NCBI GenBank assembly: GCA_018398765.1
Contig: JAHBMJ010003384.1
Location: forward strand, 15,685 to 39,103
DNA from: Chromera velia
Lineage: Eukaryota; Sar; Chromeraceae
Direction: 5' to 3'
Length of the DNA: 23,419 bases
The notes beneath the pieces are model-generated. The model saw only the letters and a list, made by a program, of their open reading frames with translations. It searched no databases and was not told the DNA's origin. The number at the start of each line of letters is the position of its first letter. Position 1 is the stretch's first letter. A program made the translations under genes and the position numbers. Of the stretch, positions 9,386 through 18,999 are shown in pieces.

Positions 9386-11752
9386 TTCGTTTGTTTGTTC
9401 CCGCAGTCCTCCCACCACCCGCCTCTTTGTGCACAATTTGTCAAACGCTCTCTCTCACTCCGGCACGTATGAGAAGGAAGATCTCAGATCGTGTCACAAA
9501 AAAGTTGAGGACAGAGAAGGAGGGCAAGAAGACCCGCTGCCTTCACGCTTCAGATGTGACGGAGGGTGAAGGAATGCAAAGTGAATGACACCTTATTGAC
9601 TGTGCCTAGCTTGTTTGCTGTTTGAGAAGACCGAGCGGACACTACCCCCAACAGATCGAAGGAAGGAAGAAACGTAGAGTTTCCTCCCTTGAGTGAAGAC
9701 AGCTAGGCAGACTCACCATCTCGATTGGCACTTTGACATTATGTTCCCTCACTTCAAAATACTCATTCACCCATGCAAACCGTTCTTCTGACCATGTACT
9801 CGCATCTCCCTTTCCGTCAAGGCACTCACCCATGCATCCAGACTCCGTCCCCTCCCTCCCTTCCTTTCTAACCGACCGTGAGGATCTCTGTGGTCAGTCT
9901 AGTTTCCCACTCGAGCATGTACACATCCCCAATCGGGACCATGATGGCCTCCACGTTCTTCTTTGCGAGGTCCAGGGCGCCCTCAATCACCAGCACCTCA
10001 TCCCTCTCGAGGGCGTCGAGACCCTCGCCGCTCCCGTCGCCCCCCGCCGCTCTGTTCTCCAGGCCGTGCAGACGGATCAGTGCCTTCAGGTGGGACCTCT
10101 CCCAGTAGCTGTCGTTGTGCACGCCCAAACAGAAGTCCAGGAGCTTCGCGAGGGGCCAAGATATAAAGAACGTCACGAAAATCACACACCTGCATACAAG
10201 CAGACGAATGTGCAAAGGGGGAAGCAACGAAAGGGGGAGTCACTGCATGGGCCGGAGGGAAAAGTCAAAGAGCTGCAGATGCTCAATGAAGACCAAGATT
10301 GCACATGGAATCACAATGCGTTCATAGTCCATGGGCAGGACGATCTTCAAATTCCATTGCTGAAATCGCGATGAGACATATTCACTGCAACTGCTGGAGG
10401 TCCACGGGAGGGCCCCACGAGGATTTTTTGTCATTGAGTGAGTGAGCCCTTAGAAACCACAGGGGAGAAAGCAGGGGCGAGAGACCCCAAGAAGGGGGGA
10501 AGACAGAGAGGAGGGGATCTGGAAGGCAGCTGACTGACTCACGGACCAAACAAGAGGGGCAGCTGATGCCCCGATCGCAAGCTGATACTTTCCCGTACAC
10601 AGCGCTTGAGGAAGGACTTCACCGACAAAGAGGACGCCTGCATCCACCCTTGCGCGCATGACATCTACATTGATCAATCTACGTTAATACAGCGAATCGA
10701 TTCAGAAATCCATGGACAAAAATCGATGCACCCATCCATCCACCCACCCGTGCTCGAACAGCAGAAAATGAAATATGAAGTTCAGATTTCAATGAAACTC
10801 GATAATTCGTCTGTTCTGCCCCACCCACTTGCTGCTGCCCTGCCCACGCACCCACCCACCCGTGACTGAGAGCACGATGGCAATCCACGCCGGGACGAGA
10901 CGGTCGAGGAAGATCGGCAGCGCCTCCATTGCGGCGGCGTTGCACAGAAGAAGGGTGACAAGGAGCAGGTGGTGATTGTGGATCAGGGAGCTGACTCTCT
11001 TGGCCTGCGCCTTCTGGACGTCTGTGCCTTCTGACTCGAGGATCCGCATCTGGAGAGGGTCGATGGACATCAGGCCCACAGTCAGACCAGACATCAGACC
11101 CGCGAAGATGAGCAAAAACACGCAGATGCCGATGTACAGATAGAAGGCTGGGCTCTGCGGCTTGATATGTTCGTCATCTCCTCCTTCGTCCCCCCCGTTC
11201 TCTTCTGGAGGTGTGTCGGGAGTGTCGCTTTTTTCACCTACGGCTGCCTTTTGGTTGGAGGATGCTACAGGGAGATCACCAGTATGAGGTGTCGCAGAGG
11301 TGGCTTGGGATGGAGCTGCGGGTGGGCCCAGAGGCGCGGTGGTGTCTGCTGAGGATGAAGATGTGGCTCCACTCGCGGAGAGTGGCTTCGACGTGCTGGT
11401 CCTCGTGCCGGGCCGATGCAGCAACTCGACGCTGTGTCCCGATGGGTTCAACGGGAGGGGTGCCTGCAGGGAGTCACATCACATGGGCGCAGGAACAATG
11501 CTGTCGAGAGCAAAGTTCACCGGTGCTGGTCGAAGAGAAGCGTGACGAGCCCAAAGCACTCACCTGCGAGTCTGAGGTCTCCGTGGAGATGCGCGAACTG
11601 CGGAGGAACTCTGCCGAACGCGTCGGAAGTTCCACACCTCTGCCCGTCTCATCGTTGCTCCGAGAAAAGTCACCATCTGTCTGCAAAACCACTTGTGCTC
11701 GTACAGCACAGAAAAAAAGGGAAACCGTCCAAAAGTACGAAAATGGTGCCAT
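6513..11752 (-). CDS. CNNM/CorC-type metal transporter (DUF21 + CBS pair), seven exons
   Basis: Polytopic membrane protein of the CNNM/ACDP/MAM3 family, linked to Mg2+ and other divalent cation transport. Exons (minus): 11752-11564, 11463-10860, 10637-10547, 10189-9877, 9278-9091, 8450-8181, 7635-6513. All introns are GT-AG, every phase agrees, and the sum is 2778 bp (925 residues). Residues 1-20 look like a signal peptide (MAPFSYFWTVS...), and a Ser/Thr/Pro-rich segment follows to about 160. DUF21 spans about 168-350. It has AGLMSGLTVGLMS, a helix near 228 with CNAAAMEALP, GEVLPQA, and a fourth helix near 296-314. CBS1 starts near 374 (VEAIMVPIGDVYML) and runs through GHSRVPVY. CBS2 ends in GIVTLEDVIEEL at 498-509 and EPIFDEFD. 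Residues 553-925 are a disordered Ser/Pro/Ala tail. No cyclic-nucleotide-like domain was seen, as in plant and fungal members. The start is chosen for the signal peptide and could be wrong. Confidence 0.9.
7901..7996. repeat. 40-bp tandem duplication in intron 6 of the CNNM-like gene
   Basis: A CCCATGCTGCCCG-starting, C/T-rich 40-bp unit occupies 7901-7940 and 7941-7980, with a third partial copy to 7996. The first two copies differ only at their first base. It lies inside the 545-bp intron 7636-8180. Confidence 0.85.
8480..9051. repeat. Cluster of microsatellites in intron 5 of the CNNM-like gene
   Basis: The 640-bp intron 8451-9090 holds a run of GCATAC near 8480-8510, CA at 8590-8613, GGAA at 8685-8718, CCCT at 8762-8791 and CCCT again at 9025-9051. 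On the transcribed (minus) strand the CCCT runs become GGGA and the GGAA run becomes TTCC, which can pair with each other using some G-U pairs. Confidence 0.85.
9343..9383. repeat. CT dinucleotide microsatellite in intron 4 of the CNNM-like gene
   Basis: About 20 uninterrupted CT units (GA on the transcribed strand), inside the 598-bp intron 9279-9876 and about 65 bases from the acceptor at 9279-9280. Confidence 0.9.
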
Positions 11753-12077
11753 TAGAGGAGGGCAGATCGCAGAAGTAGTGCAATATCGAGGCTCCAAGGA
11801 AGCAAATTTTCCTCAAAACTGCTTTCTAAAGCGCACAGTACGTGTGCGCCTGGAAGAGCTTGGTTGTTGATTAAAAATGACTTTCGTATCGGTCGTTTAT
11901 TGACAATCAAGATTACCGATGTGACAATTTGCCAGGCAGACAAGGCCGGCTTTACGTGACTTTACTGATGTGGCCCTTCCTGAAATGTTCTGAACATTTC
12001 TGAACAATATGTCAAAGACAACCATGGACAACATTGGACGACCAGAGAACAGCCATATGTGTATCTCTTTCTCTTCG
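11753..12077. other. Upstream region of the CNNM-like gene
   Basis: No domain-bearing frame. This is where a minus-strand promoter and 5' UTR should lie. The only clear structure is a 19-bp palindrome at 11982-12000. Confidence 0.4.
11982..12000. other. 19-bp perfect palindrome
   Basis: GAAATGTTC and GAACATTTC flank a single central T. It lies about 230 bases upstream of the proposed start of the CNNM-like gene. It could bind a dimeric regulator, or it may be chance. Nothing else supports a function. Confidence 0.5.
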
Positions 12078-12368
12078 GTGCATGGGAATCTGACGCAAGC
12101 AAGCTTGCGAACGGCCCCGGAAAGCAAGAAAAATGAGAACAGCACTAGATTGACGCACGCCGGCCAGTGGGCGCCGACNCCCCCCCGCGGGAAAAGCCGC
12201 GGAACTCTCCCCCCCCCCCGGGAAAAAAGCCCGGGGGTAAGCTAAAACCCATCTGACGCATACATAGCGCAAATCAGCCTTTCGGGGCCGGGTTTTTAGC
12301 GAAAGACATTGCATACATGCATCTGATGCAAGCAAGTTTGCGAACGGCCTCGGAAAGCAAGAAAAATT
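12078..12368 (+). repeat. GC-rich hairpin repeat family, most complete copy
   Basis: Order of modules: GCAAGCTTGCGAACGGCC box (about 12095-12125), CACGCCGGCCAGT, C-runs, GCGGGAAAAGCCGCGG, CCCGGGAAAAAAGCCCGGG, a CAGCCTTTCGGGGCCGGG box (12275-12294), and the first box again (about 12327-12355). The second and third of these are self-complementary. The same modules recur at 14344-14398, 20583-20700 and 23170-23419. It has no coding potential. The assembly has one ambiguous base at 12179 beside a C-run. It is possibly a MITE-like or other small element, but its ends are not defined. Confidence 0.7.
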
Positions 12369-12493
12369 ATAACTGGTTCACGCAGTGTCACACTATATAT
12401 AGCTGATTGAAGTCACGCAGAAAGTTACATTCACATACAGTCAAGGCTAGACTCAAGTAAAGTCAGGGTGGGGGCATTACTAGGCGTTATCTG

Positions 12494-12818
12494 AGTTAAG
12501 CCATGTGTAGCTAGAGCTGCTAGAACATAAGTACCCAAGGCTTCCTTCCATCAGAGCTCTTTTAGGAAAGTCTGTCAGTTCAGTCATATAGAGAAGGATG
12601 AACGTTCTTGCAAAGCTAGAAGCTTCAATGAATGATACACCATCAATCGATCTGAATGCAACTAAATCAGGCGCATGATGCATTGTGTAATACAAGCGGC
12701 CCTGGAAGGCGAAGGCATGTCGTAGGGCAGCAGGCGTGGCAGACCCGCACCCCGGCGCCGCCCTCAATCTCATCTGGCCGGCGACGTACCTCAATCTCCC
12801 CTGTCTTCATTCTTCACT
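12494..12818 (-). repeat. Solo LTR of the 1.98 kb element family
   Basis: 325 bp, AGTTAAGCC ... TTCACT on the plus strand, aligned throughout to the LTRs at 1442-1765 and 3102-3416. Perfect 5-bp target duplications ATCTG (12489-12493 and 12819-12823) flank it. Such a structure results from recombination between the two LTRs of a full insertion. It gives an independent confirmation of the LTR boundaries. Confidence 0.88.
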
Positions 12819-12823
12819 ATCTG

Positions 12824-13259
12824 GCGTTATCCAGACGTATGTAAGATTTAATGTGTTTTTCTTAAAAAATATGGTAGAATGAAGACTAAATTAAAAAAAA
12901 TTTAAATCCGTGACATAATTAATTTTCTTATATGAACTATCCTTTATTTTTTATATAGAAAACCAAAAAAATGTTTATAATGGATCTAAAATTTACAGGA
13001 CTGAATCTATAAACAAATTTATCAACAAATTTTGTAACTTGTTATATCATTGAATTAAAAAATATTAATGCAGAGACTTAATCAATAAATGACTCCTTAA
13101 TGCTTACTATGGTTTAAACATTGGCTTCATTTATTATGTGGCAATCTTCAAAGTACGTTCACTGTGTTGAGTTCATCGGTTTCAAGATCAACGACCATCA
13201 TCTCATTGCAGCTCTTAATTTCACAGACAACGATCCATAAGGCGCGGGACGGAAGGAGA
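12824..13259. other. AT-rich spacer
   Basis: Strongly A+T rich to about 13140, with many A and T runs and no open frame of note. I see no gene, RNA or repeat here. Confidence 0.5.
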
Positions 13260-13287
13260 GAAAGAAGGGGTCTCTCTCTCCTCCGTT

Positions 13288-13329
<42 letters not shown>

Positions 13330-13419
13330 GCTAGTCTGTCTGTCTGTGTATCTGTCTGTCTGTCTGTCCGAAAGAAAGGAAACGATTTGAAAAAAGTGAA
13401 GTAAAGAAAAGACGATATA

Positions 13420-13491
<72 letters not shown>

Positions 13492-13556
13492 TTCTGTCTT
13501 TCTTTGGCTCTCTCTCTCTTTCCGTCTCTCTCTCTCTTTCTCTCTCTCTGAGACTT

Positions 13557-13599
<43 letters not shown>

Positions 13600-13670
13600 A
13601 TCTATCTCTTCTGTTTCTCTTCTCTCCGGGCCCTCTGTTCTGTCTTTCTTTTCTTTCCTTTTCTCTGTTT
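13260..13670. repeat. CT / TCTG microsatellite block
   Basis: Long CT runs (13290-13325, 13440-13620) alternate with TCTG runs (13331-13366, 13421-13443) and CTTT-rich patches. Long open frames on the minus strand here encode only Arg-Glu repeats and are a by-product of the low complexity. Confidence 0.9.
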
Positions 13671-13689
13671 TTGCGAATAAAATTAAGCT

Positions 13690-14085
13690 GGGCGCGCTGG
13701 AAATATAGAAGTAAGCCGGCCAAAAAGAGACGGAAATACACAATGCTGGAAAAAAAGATGCATGCGCGCAAGAACGAGGCGGTCATATAAAATGTGGCCC
13801 AGCGTCCTGGAGGAAAGGAGACGGGCAGGCATAATCCAAGCTGACAGAACTGAGACAAGTGTGCTGAAAAGAAAAGAACGAACATGCAGCAAAGAGACGG
13901 GCAGACAAAACGTAGCCGGACATGCTGGAAGGAAAAAAACAAGCGGCAGGAGACGGGCAGACAAAATGCAGACGAGCGTATCGAAAGGAAAGCAGCAAGC
14001 AGGCAAGAAAGAGACGGGGAAACAGAAAGCAGACGAACGTGCTGAAAGCAAAAAAGCAGGCTGGTAAGAAGGAGATGGACCGACG
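13690..14085. repeat. Degenerate minisatellite, about seven units of 50-61 bp
   Basis: Units begin with a GCTGGAA-like motif near 13695, 13745, 13806, 13863, 13924, 13980 and 14041. Most contain AGACGGGCAGACAAAA or a close variant. The plus strand is purine-rich and lacks minus-strand stops, so frames of more than 100 codons stay open in more than one phase. That argues against real coding. Confidence 0.75.
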
Positions 14086-14343
14086 ATTCTTTATTTCTCT
14101 TCTTTTTTCTTTCTGTTCTTTGCACCTTCTCTAGAAGCTTCTTCTCTTCTTCTCTCGAAAAAGGAAGGTAGGGGACTTTCTCTTCTTCTTTCTTTTTCTT
14201 CTTCGTATCTTTTGCGAGAAAGAGAAGCAGGGGCCGGGAAGAGGGGGGGATTGCAATCGGTTTCAAGCGCCGCCGCACGTGGCCTACGCTTTTCTGAGCT
14301 AATTGGGAGCACAGCTTTCCGGAGCCCTTTTTTTGATGAAAGC

Positions 14344-14398
14344 TGCATGCATCTAACGTAAGCAAGCTTGCGAACGGCCCCGGAAAGCAAAAAAAATG
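14344..14398 (+). repeat. Partial copy of the GC-rich hairpin repeat
   Basis: GCATGCATCTAACG followed by the GCAAGCTTGCGAACGGCC box and CCGGAAAGCAA, matching 12315-12362. The poly-C/hairpin part is absent here. Confidence 0.7.
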
Positions 14399-14572
14399 AA
14401 ACCTTCCTGAACTTAAGTACCAGTTGAAAGAATATAATCAAGATGATCTATCTCTGCGGCATTATTTTTCAAGAGACCGTCCGCATATACGGCACTGATG
14501 GTCAAGACACCACCCATATGTGCGGTTTCAGTTTTCAAGATACCGATCATACCGTAAACGATCCACGCCTGC

Positions 14573-14817
14573 TGTAAGCTGTTTTATGGGAGTCTTAGTA
14601 ATATCAGATACAGGTGGTTAAAGTCTGACAAACATCGGTTGGTTTGGTCTAGCAGTTAATGTTAATCTTGAGCATTCTTAGTGATGACGTTAAGCAGACA
14701 CATCAAGCATGCACTTCACTAAAATCACTTAATGAAAGCATTGTCCAGCCCACATCTGCCTGACGCTTGCCAGCCCTTTATTACTCAGTCTTCTTATTAG
14801 GCGGAATACCCCTCACA
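14573..14817 (-). repeat. 3' LTR of the Ty3-like element
   Basis: 245 bp, on the plus strand TGTAAGCTG ... CCCCTCACA, i.e. TG...CA ends on either strand. It pairs with the copy at 20226-20473. Confidence 0.9.
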
Positions 14818-14836
14818 CTTGCCCACCTTTCAAGCC
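14818..14836 (-). other. Polypurine tract of the Ty3-like element
   Basis: On the minus strand, GAAAGGTGGGCAAG directly precedes the 3' LTR start TGTGAGGGG. Position and purine content fit a plus-strand primer for reverse transcription. It is imperfect, with single pyrimidines. Confidence 0.55.
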
Positions 14837-15109
14837 AATGTCCACGCTTGGCTCTGAAGACTAATATATTAATTATGTATCTATCGAGCGATCGGACAAT
14901 CAATTCTTATGCTTATCTATCTTCTCATCAAGCGCCTATCTAGCATGCCCTCGAGCGATCGAGTTATCATCATACATTGTCTCTCACCCTATGCCTTTCC
15001 TCCCTCACACTGCCCGTCTATCATTTTTCTTTCCTTTTGAAATCAGCGATCCTTTCTTTTGCTCTCTCAAAATTCTTCGCTGGCTCTTACGAAGCATCCT
15101 TCACTCTAA

Positions 15110-15450
15110 ACCCTTTCTATTTGACTAAATAATGCTGCTTCCCTGAAATTCTCTTGCTGTCCAAAATTCTATCTACCTTGTACTCAGGGCCCTCGAACCT
15201 CGGAAGTCTAACTGCAGGTGGAGGGTCACCCGGCTCTCTCAGATACTTCTTCAAATAGTTCACATTCACCATAGGATGAATACGAACTCCTACCAGGAAG
15301 ATTAACTCATACGTTCTCCGTATGATTGCCCTCTCTACCTCAAAAGGACCAAACCACACAGGCTCAAGCTTCCTCTTTACTCCCTCCGGCTTTCTTTCTT
15401 GTTTAAAAAATTCTCTATGCACCAATACCCAATCTCCTGGATCCAATTCC
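15110..15450 (-). pseudogene. Integrase C-terminal region and chromodomain start of the Ty3-like element
   Basis: GDWVLVHREFF and KLEPVWFGPFEV are the integrase C-terminal (GPF/Y) signatures. YKVDRILDSKRI ... HYLVK is the opening strand set of a chromodomain, which in chromoviruses guides insertion to marked chromatin. The domain looks incomplete. It is part of a broken element. Confidence 0.8.
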
Positions 15451-15519
15451 AGTTCCCTATGATGACGATCATAGTAGCGAGCTGCCGTCTTCCTTGCTTA
15501 TGTCATCTCTGCCCTGTGT

Positions 15520-16420
15520 CATGCGGCGAAGTCAGCTGCTGCCAGAGACAGTGAACTTCCCCGAATAGGCACTGCAGGCAATCGGATTAGATCAAAGCCA
15601 TGCACAAATCTAAATGGTGAGAGACCTGTCACTGGATGCACACTGTCTCTATATGCAAACTGATATGCCGGCAAAGCCTCGGCCCAGTCTTCCTGATGGT
15701 CTATCACGAAACACCCCAATATCTCCTTGATCGTTCTGTTATCTCTCTCTGTCTGTCCGTCTGTTTGCGGGTGTTTGGAAGAGCTCATCTTGATTTTTGA
15801 TTTCCAGAGTCTTTGCAATTCTCACCAAAATGCAGAGATGAAACAAGGATCCTAGCAAGGATCGCGATCAGAGAGAAGAGAATGAAACATACCGACCGAG
15901 CACACCATTCTCTCGAATACAATCGATGCTGTCTCTTCTCCCGTGACCTCAGAGTCTTCCCACACCGGAATAAAAAATACATTCTTTGACAAACGATCAA
16001 CAACAGAGAGAATTCCATCCACAATTCTTCCCCAGTACAGCGTTCTCGGCAGACCAAACAGGAAGTCGAGAGAAAGAGATTCACTCAGATACTCAGGGAT
16101 AGGCAAAGGATTGAGCAGACCAGGTCTTTTCTGGGTGGAATGTTTTGCTCTCTGACAGGCATCACACCGAGCCACATACTTCTTGACTGATGAATAAATG
16201 TTAGGCCAGTAGAACTTACTGTTCAGCTTGAGAAATATATTTTCTGGCCCCAGATGTCCTCCGACCACCGTGTTGTGATGCTCGGAGATTATCTGCCTCT
16301 GCAGAACATCAGTCGGAATGGCTAATCTGTCTTTGAAATAAAGAAAGCCATCAATGAGAGTGAATGGTTGAATTTTTATTCTCAAGTGTTGAGGTACAGG
16401 CACCTCTGGATGCTTCAATT
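15520..16420 (-). pseudogene. Integrase zinc-binding and core region of the Ty3-like element
   Basis: The HHCC segment is visible (HNTVVGGHLG ... CDACQRAK), followed by the core with SLDFLFGLP and SSKHPQTDGQTERDNR, the typical catalytic-core surroundings. It integrates the element's cDNA in intact relatives. Broken here. Confidence 0.85.
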
Positions 16421-16779
16421 ATACTTCGATGAGCTCCTGAAAGAATCTTTCTTTTTTATATCCTCCTTAAAGTTTCACTTCCTTCAAGAACTCTTCATTC
16501 ACATCTACTCTCATCTCAATATCTGCCAACAGTGCTTTCGCTTCCTTTTCTATTTCCTTTCTCTTTTTAGTCTTTTCTTCCGCTCCCTACTTTTGCTTAG
16601 TTCTCACAGGCTTTCTGCTCAATGCATCTGCCACCCGATTCTTGCTTCCAAACACATATCGAGGCGTAATACCTATCTGGTCAAACAACAAAACCCAATG
16701 ACGCATACGAGGAGATATTTGCATTCGATCGGCGGTCGACGTGACTGTCTTCAAACTTTCATGATCACTCTATACCTGG
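16421..16779 (-). pseudogene. Linker between RNase H and integrase of the Ty3-like element
   Basis: No clear domain is readable. The stretch lies between the RNase H and integrase zinc-binding parts, where Ty3-type elements have a connection region. Confidence 0.5.
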
Positions 16780-17210
16780 GTCGTGCACGAAACGTATGGA
16801 CGCCAGATCTTAACTGCAAACACATAAGTGAGGAACTCTTTGTCTCTGATGTGGTAGTTCTTCTCTACTGGGCTCATTGTTTTCGAAGTAAATGCACACG
16901 GCCGAAGGATCCTGATACGTGGATCCTTCTGCATGAGCACAGCAGCAACAGTCGCAGTCTTTTCACACGCATCAGCAAAAATTTCGAATAGACGAGTAGG
17001 ATCAGAAATATACAATTCAGTCACCTGCTTGACTGCTTCTTTGACTGCCTCAAAACTCGCCTGCTGCTCTTCTTTCCACTCAAACTTCACCATCTTTTTC
17101 AGCAAGTAATAAAGAGGCGCAGCCTTCTTGCTGAATTCAAACACAAAACGTCTCACCCAAGAAGCCAAACCAAGAAAAGAATGCAACTCACTCACATTTT
17201 TGAGCACTGG
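16780..17210 (-). pseudogene. RNase H region of the Ty3-like element
   Basis: LHSFLGLASWVRRFV (end of the RT thumb/connection) is followed by FEIFADACEKTATVAAVLMQ and SPVEKNYHIRDKEFL, the usual Ty3 RNase H landmarks. It degrades the RNA strand during cDNA synthesis in intact relatives. Broken here. Confidence 0.85.
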
Positions 17211-17389
17211 CTAGTTTTCTATCTCTTCTGTTTTCTTTGTCTCTGGCCTTACTCCTTTCTCTAAGATCTTCAGCCCCAAGAATGTTACCTCTCTTTGAAA
17301 AAAATGATACTTCGATAGCTTTGCAAACAGATTTGCCTATCTGGAGAGAAAAAGAACACAAGAGACATGCCGTTCATGCTCCTCTCTCG

Positions 17390-17890
17390 TCTTTCAATAA
17401 ATTAGAATATCATCCAAAAATATAGATACATACCGATCAAGGCACTCCCTCAACACATACTGAATCAATTGCATGGCTGTCAGGGGGGCATTCGTTAATC
17501 TAAAAGAGACTACCAGCCATTTATAATTCCCATACCTTATCATGAAGGCTGTTTTGGGCACGTCTTTCTCTCTCATTCCCATTTGATGGTAGTACTGCCG
17601 AAGATCAAGAGCTGTGAAAAATTTTGCCTCATACAGCCTATCAATCAAATCTTGAGGATGAGGCAATGGATGCTTGTCCTTCACTGTGATTCTATTTAAT
17701 CCTGTATAGTCACAACACATCTTCATTGTCCTATCCTTCTTTACTACAAATAAAACTGGTGCTGCAAAAGGAGAACAAGACGGTTGAATGAATCCTTGCT
17801 TCAAGTATGTATCAACTTGCTTCCTCAATTCATCCAGCTCACCAAAGAGAGACGATAGGGTGGGCGAGCTCGAGGCGGGTGTCCTGGTTT
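17390..17890 (-). pseudogene. Reverse transcriptase core of the Ty3-like element
   Basis: Landmarks in order are PPYRLS, FIQPSCSPFAAPVLFVVKKD, MCCDYTGLNRITVKD, HPLPHPQDLIDRL, FTALDLRQYYHQ and the catalytic FLDDILIY box. These place it firmly in Ty3/gypsy rather than Copia or LINE. It is part of a broken element. Confidence 0.92.
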
Positions 17891-18349
17891 GAGATCTATC
17901 TTGAAGTCAAGTCCTTCCCCCCTAGACGGCAGCAACCCTGTCAAGGAATCAAGAAAGAGAGATACATTGTCTGCCACAATTCTCTTCACATCGATCGGCA
18001 CGGTCGATTTTTTTAGATACTCACAAACCTCAGTCAATTCAGGCGAAGAGAGAACAGGATGATCAGAAGGAAGAGAAGAGAGAAAATCATCATTCATTGC
18101 CTCACTACCCCTAAATCCCTTTCCATTCTCCCCAACATTCTTTCTCCCCCCGTCCTCACTGACTTCATGCAATTCTTGAACCCTGCAGGCAACCCCAGTG
18201 GACTCACTGAAAGGGATTTCTGTCTGTAGTCTAACTAGATGGCAGACAGCTCCTTTCTGGATCGCCCGTTTTGTCTGTACAGAAGAGAGAAGAGGAGGAG
18301 TGCTGAATGTTTGTTCCTCGTCCTCTTCCTCCAACTCCACATCTAGAAC

Positions 18350-18790
18350 TCAATAAATCAATTTCCCTCTGAACCAAAAAAGCAGACTTTGAGACGACCA
18401 CTGCAGTTCAGGCTCATAGGCACGACCCCACTTTGTCCTCAAGATCAAATCATACTCATCCAGGTCGGCTAACATTGTACCCACTGTCTTTTGATACCCC
18501 TGAATGTTGATCGGCACTATGGGTACACACTCATAGACCGACCGAGTCTTTAAGGACTTGAGGGCACCGTGCAAGTTGACGGATCGTCTCAATTTGCATA
18601 CATGGAGATGGTGGGCATGAGCAAAACGACGGTCAAGATAAATATTATCTGCACCCGAATCAACCAAAACTCTAGGTACACCAGCCACTCGACCTGAAAA
18701 CACAAACAACCCCGGACGGACCCCTGTTTCATTTTCCTCCTCCTTCATTTTTATTGGCACGTCTTCATTCTCAGGGCTTCCTCCCATCTC
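18350..18790 (-). pseudogene. Aspartic protease region of the Ty3-like element
   Basis: VAGVPRVLVDSGADNIYLD contains the retropepsin DSGA active site (about 18653-18661). Downstream LILRTKWGRAYEPELQW resembles the usual LGMxWL-type end of the protease domain. It is part of a broken element. Confidence 0.8.
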
Positions 18791-18999
18791 GGGGCACTGA
18801 CCACAAGTTTCAAGTCCCTCTGCTCCTATTACCTCATCCGTCTTGAAACCTCCGTAGATCGTTCGAACTCCCTTACCTGCCGGCTTCCTTCCACCTCTTC
18901 CTCTTCCTCTGGGATCACCGTCTCTGCATCCCCCTCTCCACTGTGACTGGCCCAGAGGTGTCCATGCTTGAGCGGTCGGGAATAGAGCTCCAAACCCTC

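Noticed and set aside
10531-10547. GTGAGT donor six bases downstream of the chosen exon 3 end
   Set aside because: It looks more canonical but gives the wrong phase for the next exon. The GTCCGT donor at 10546-10545 keeps the frame into CVIFVTFFISW and the total stays divisible by three.
11211-11870. Plus-strand open frame of 219 codons
   Set aside because: It is antisense to exons 1 and 2 of the CNNM-like gene, is Arg/Ser rich and has no recognisable domain.
12824-13180. AT-rich stretch as a possible organelle-derived insert or origin
   Set aside because: Composition alone. No organelle gene, no tRNA and no repeated origin element is visible.
13198-14365. Long minus-strand open frames (181 and 255 codons)
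   Set aside because: They consist of Arg-Glu runs from CT microsatellites and of minisatellite translation that is open in several phases at once. There is no domain and no coding signature.
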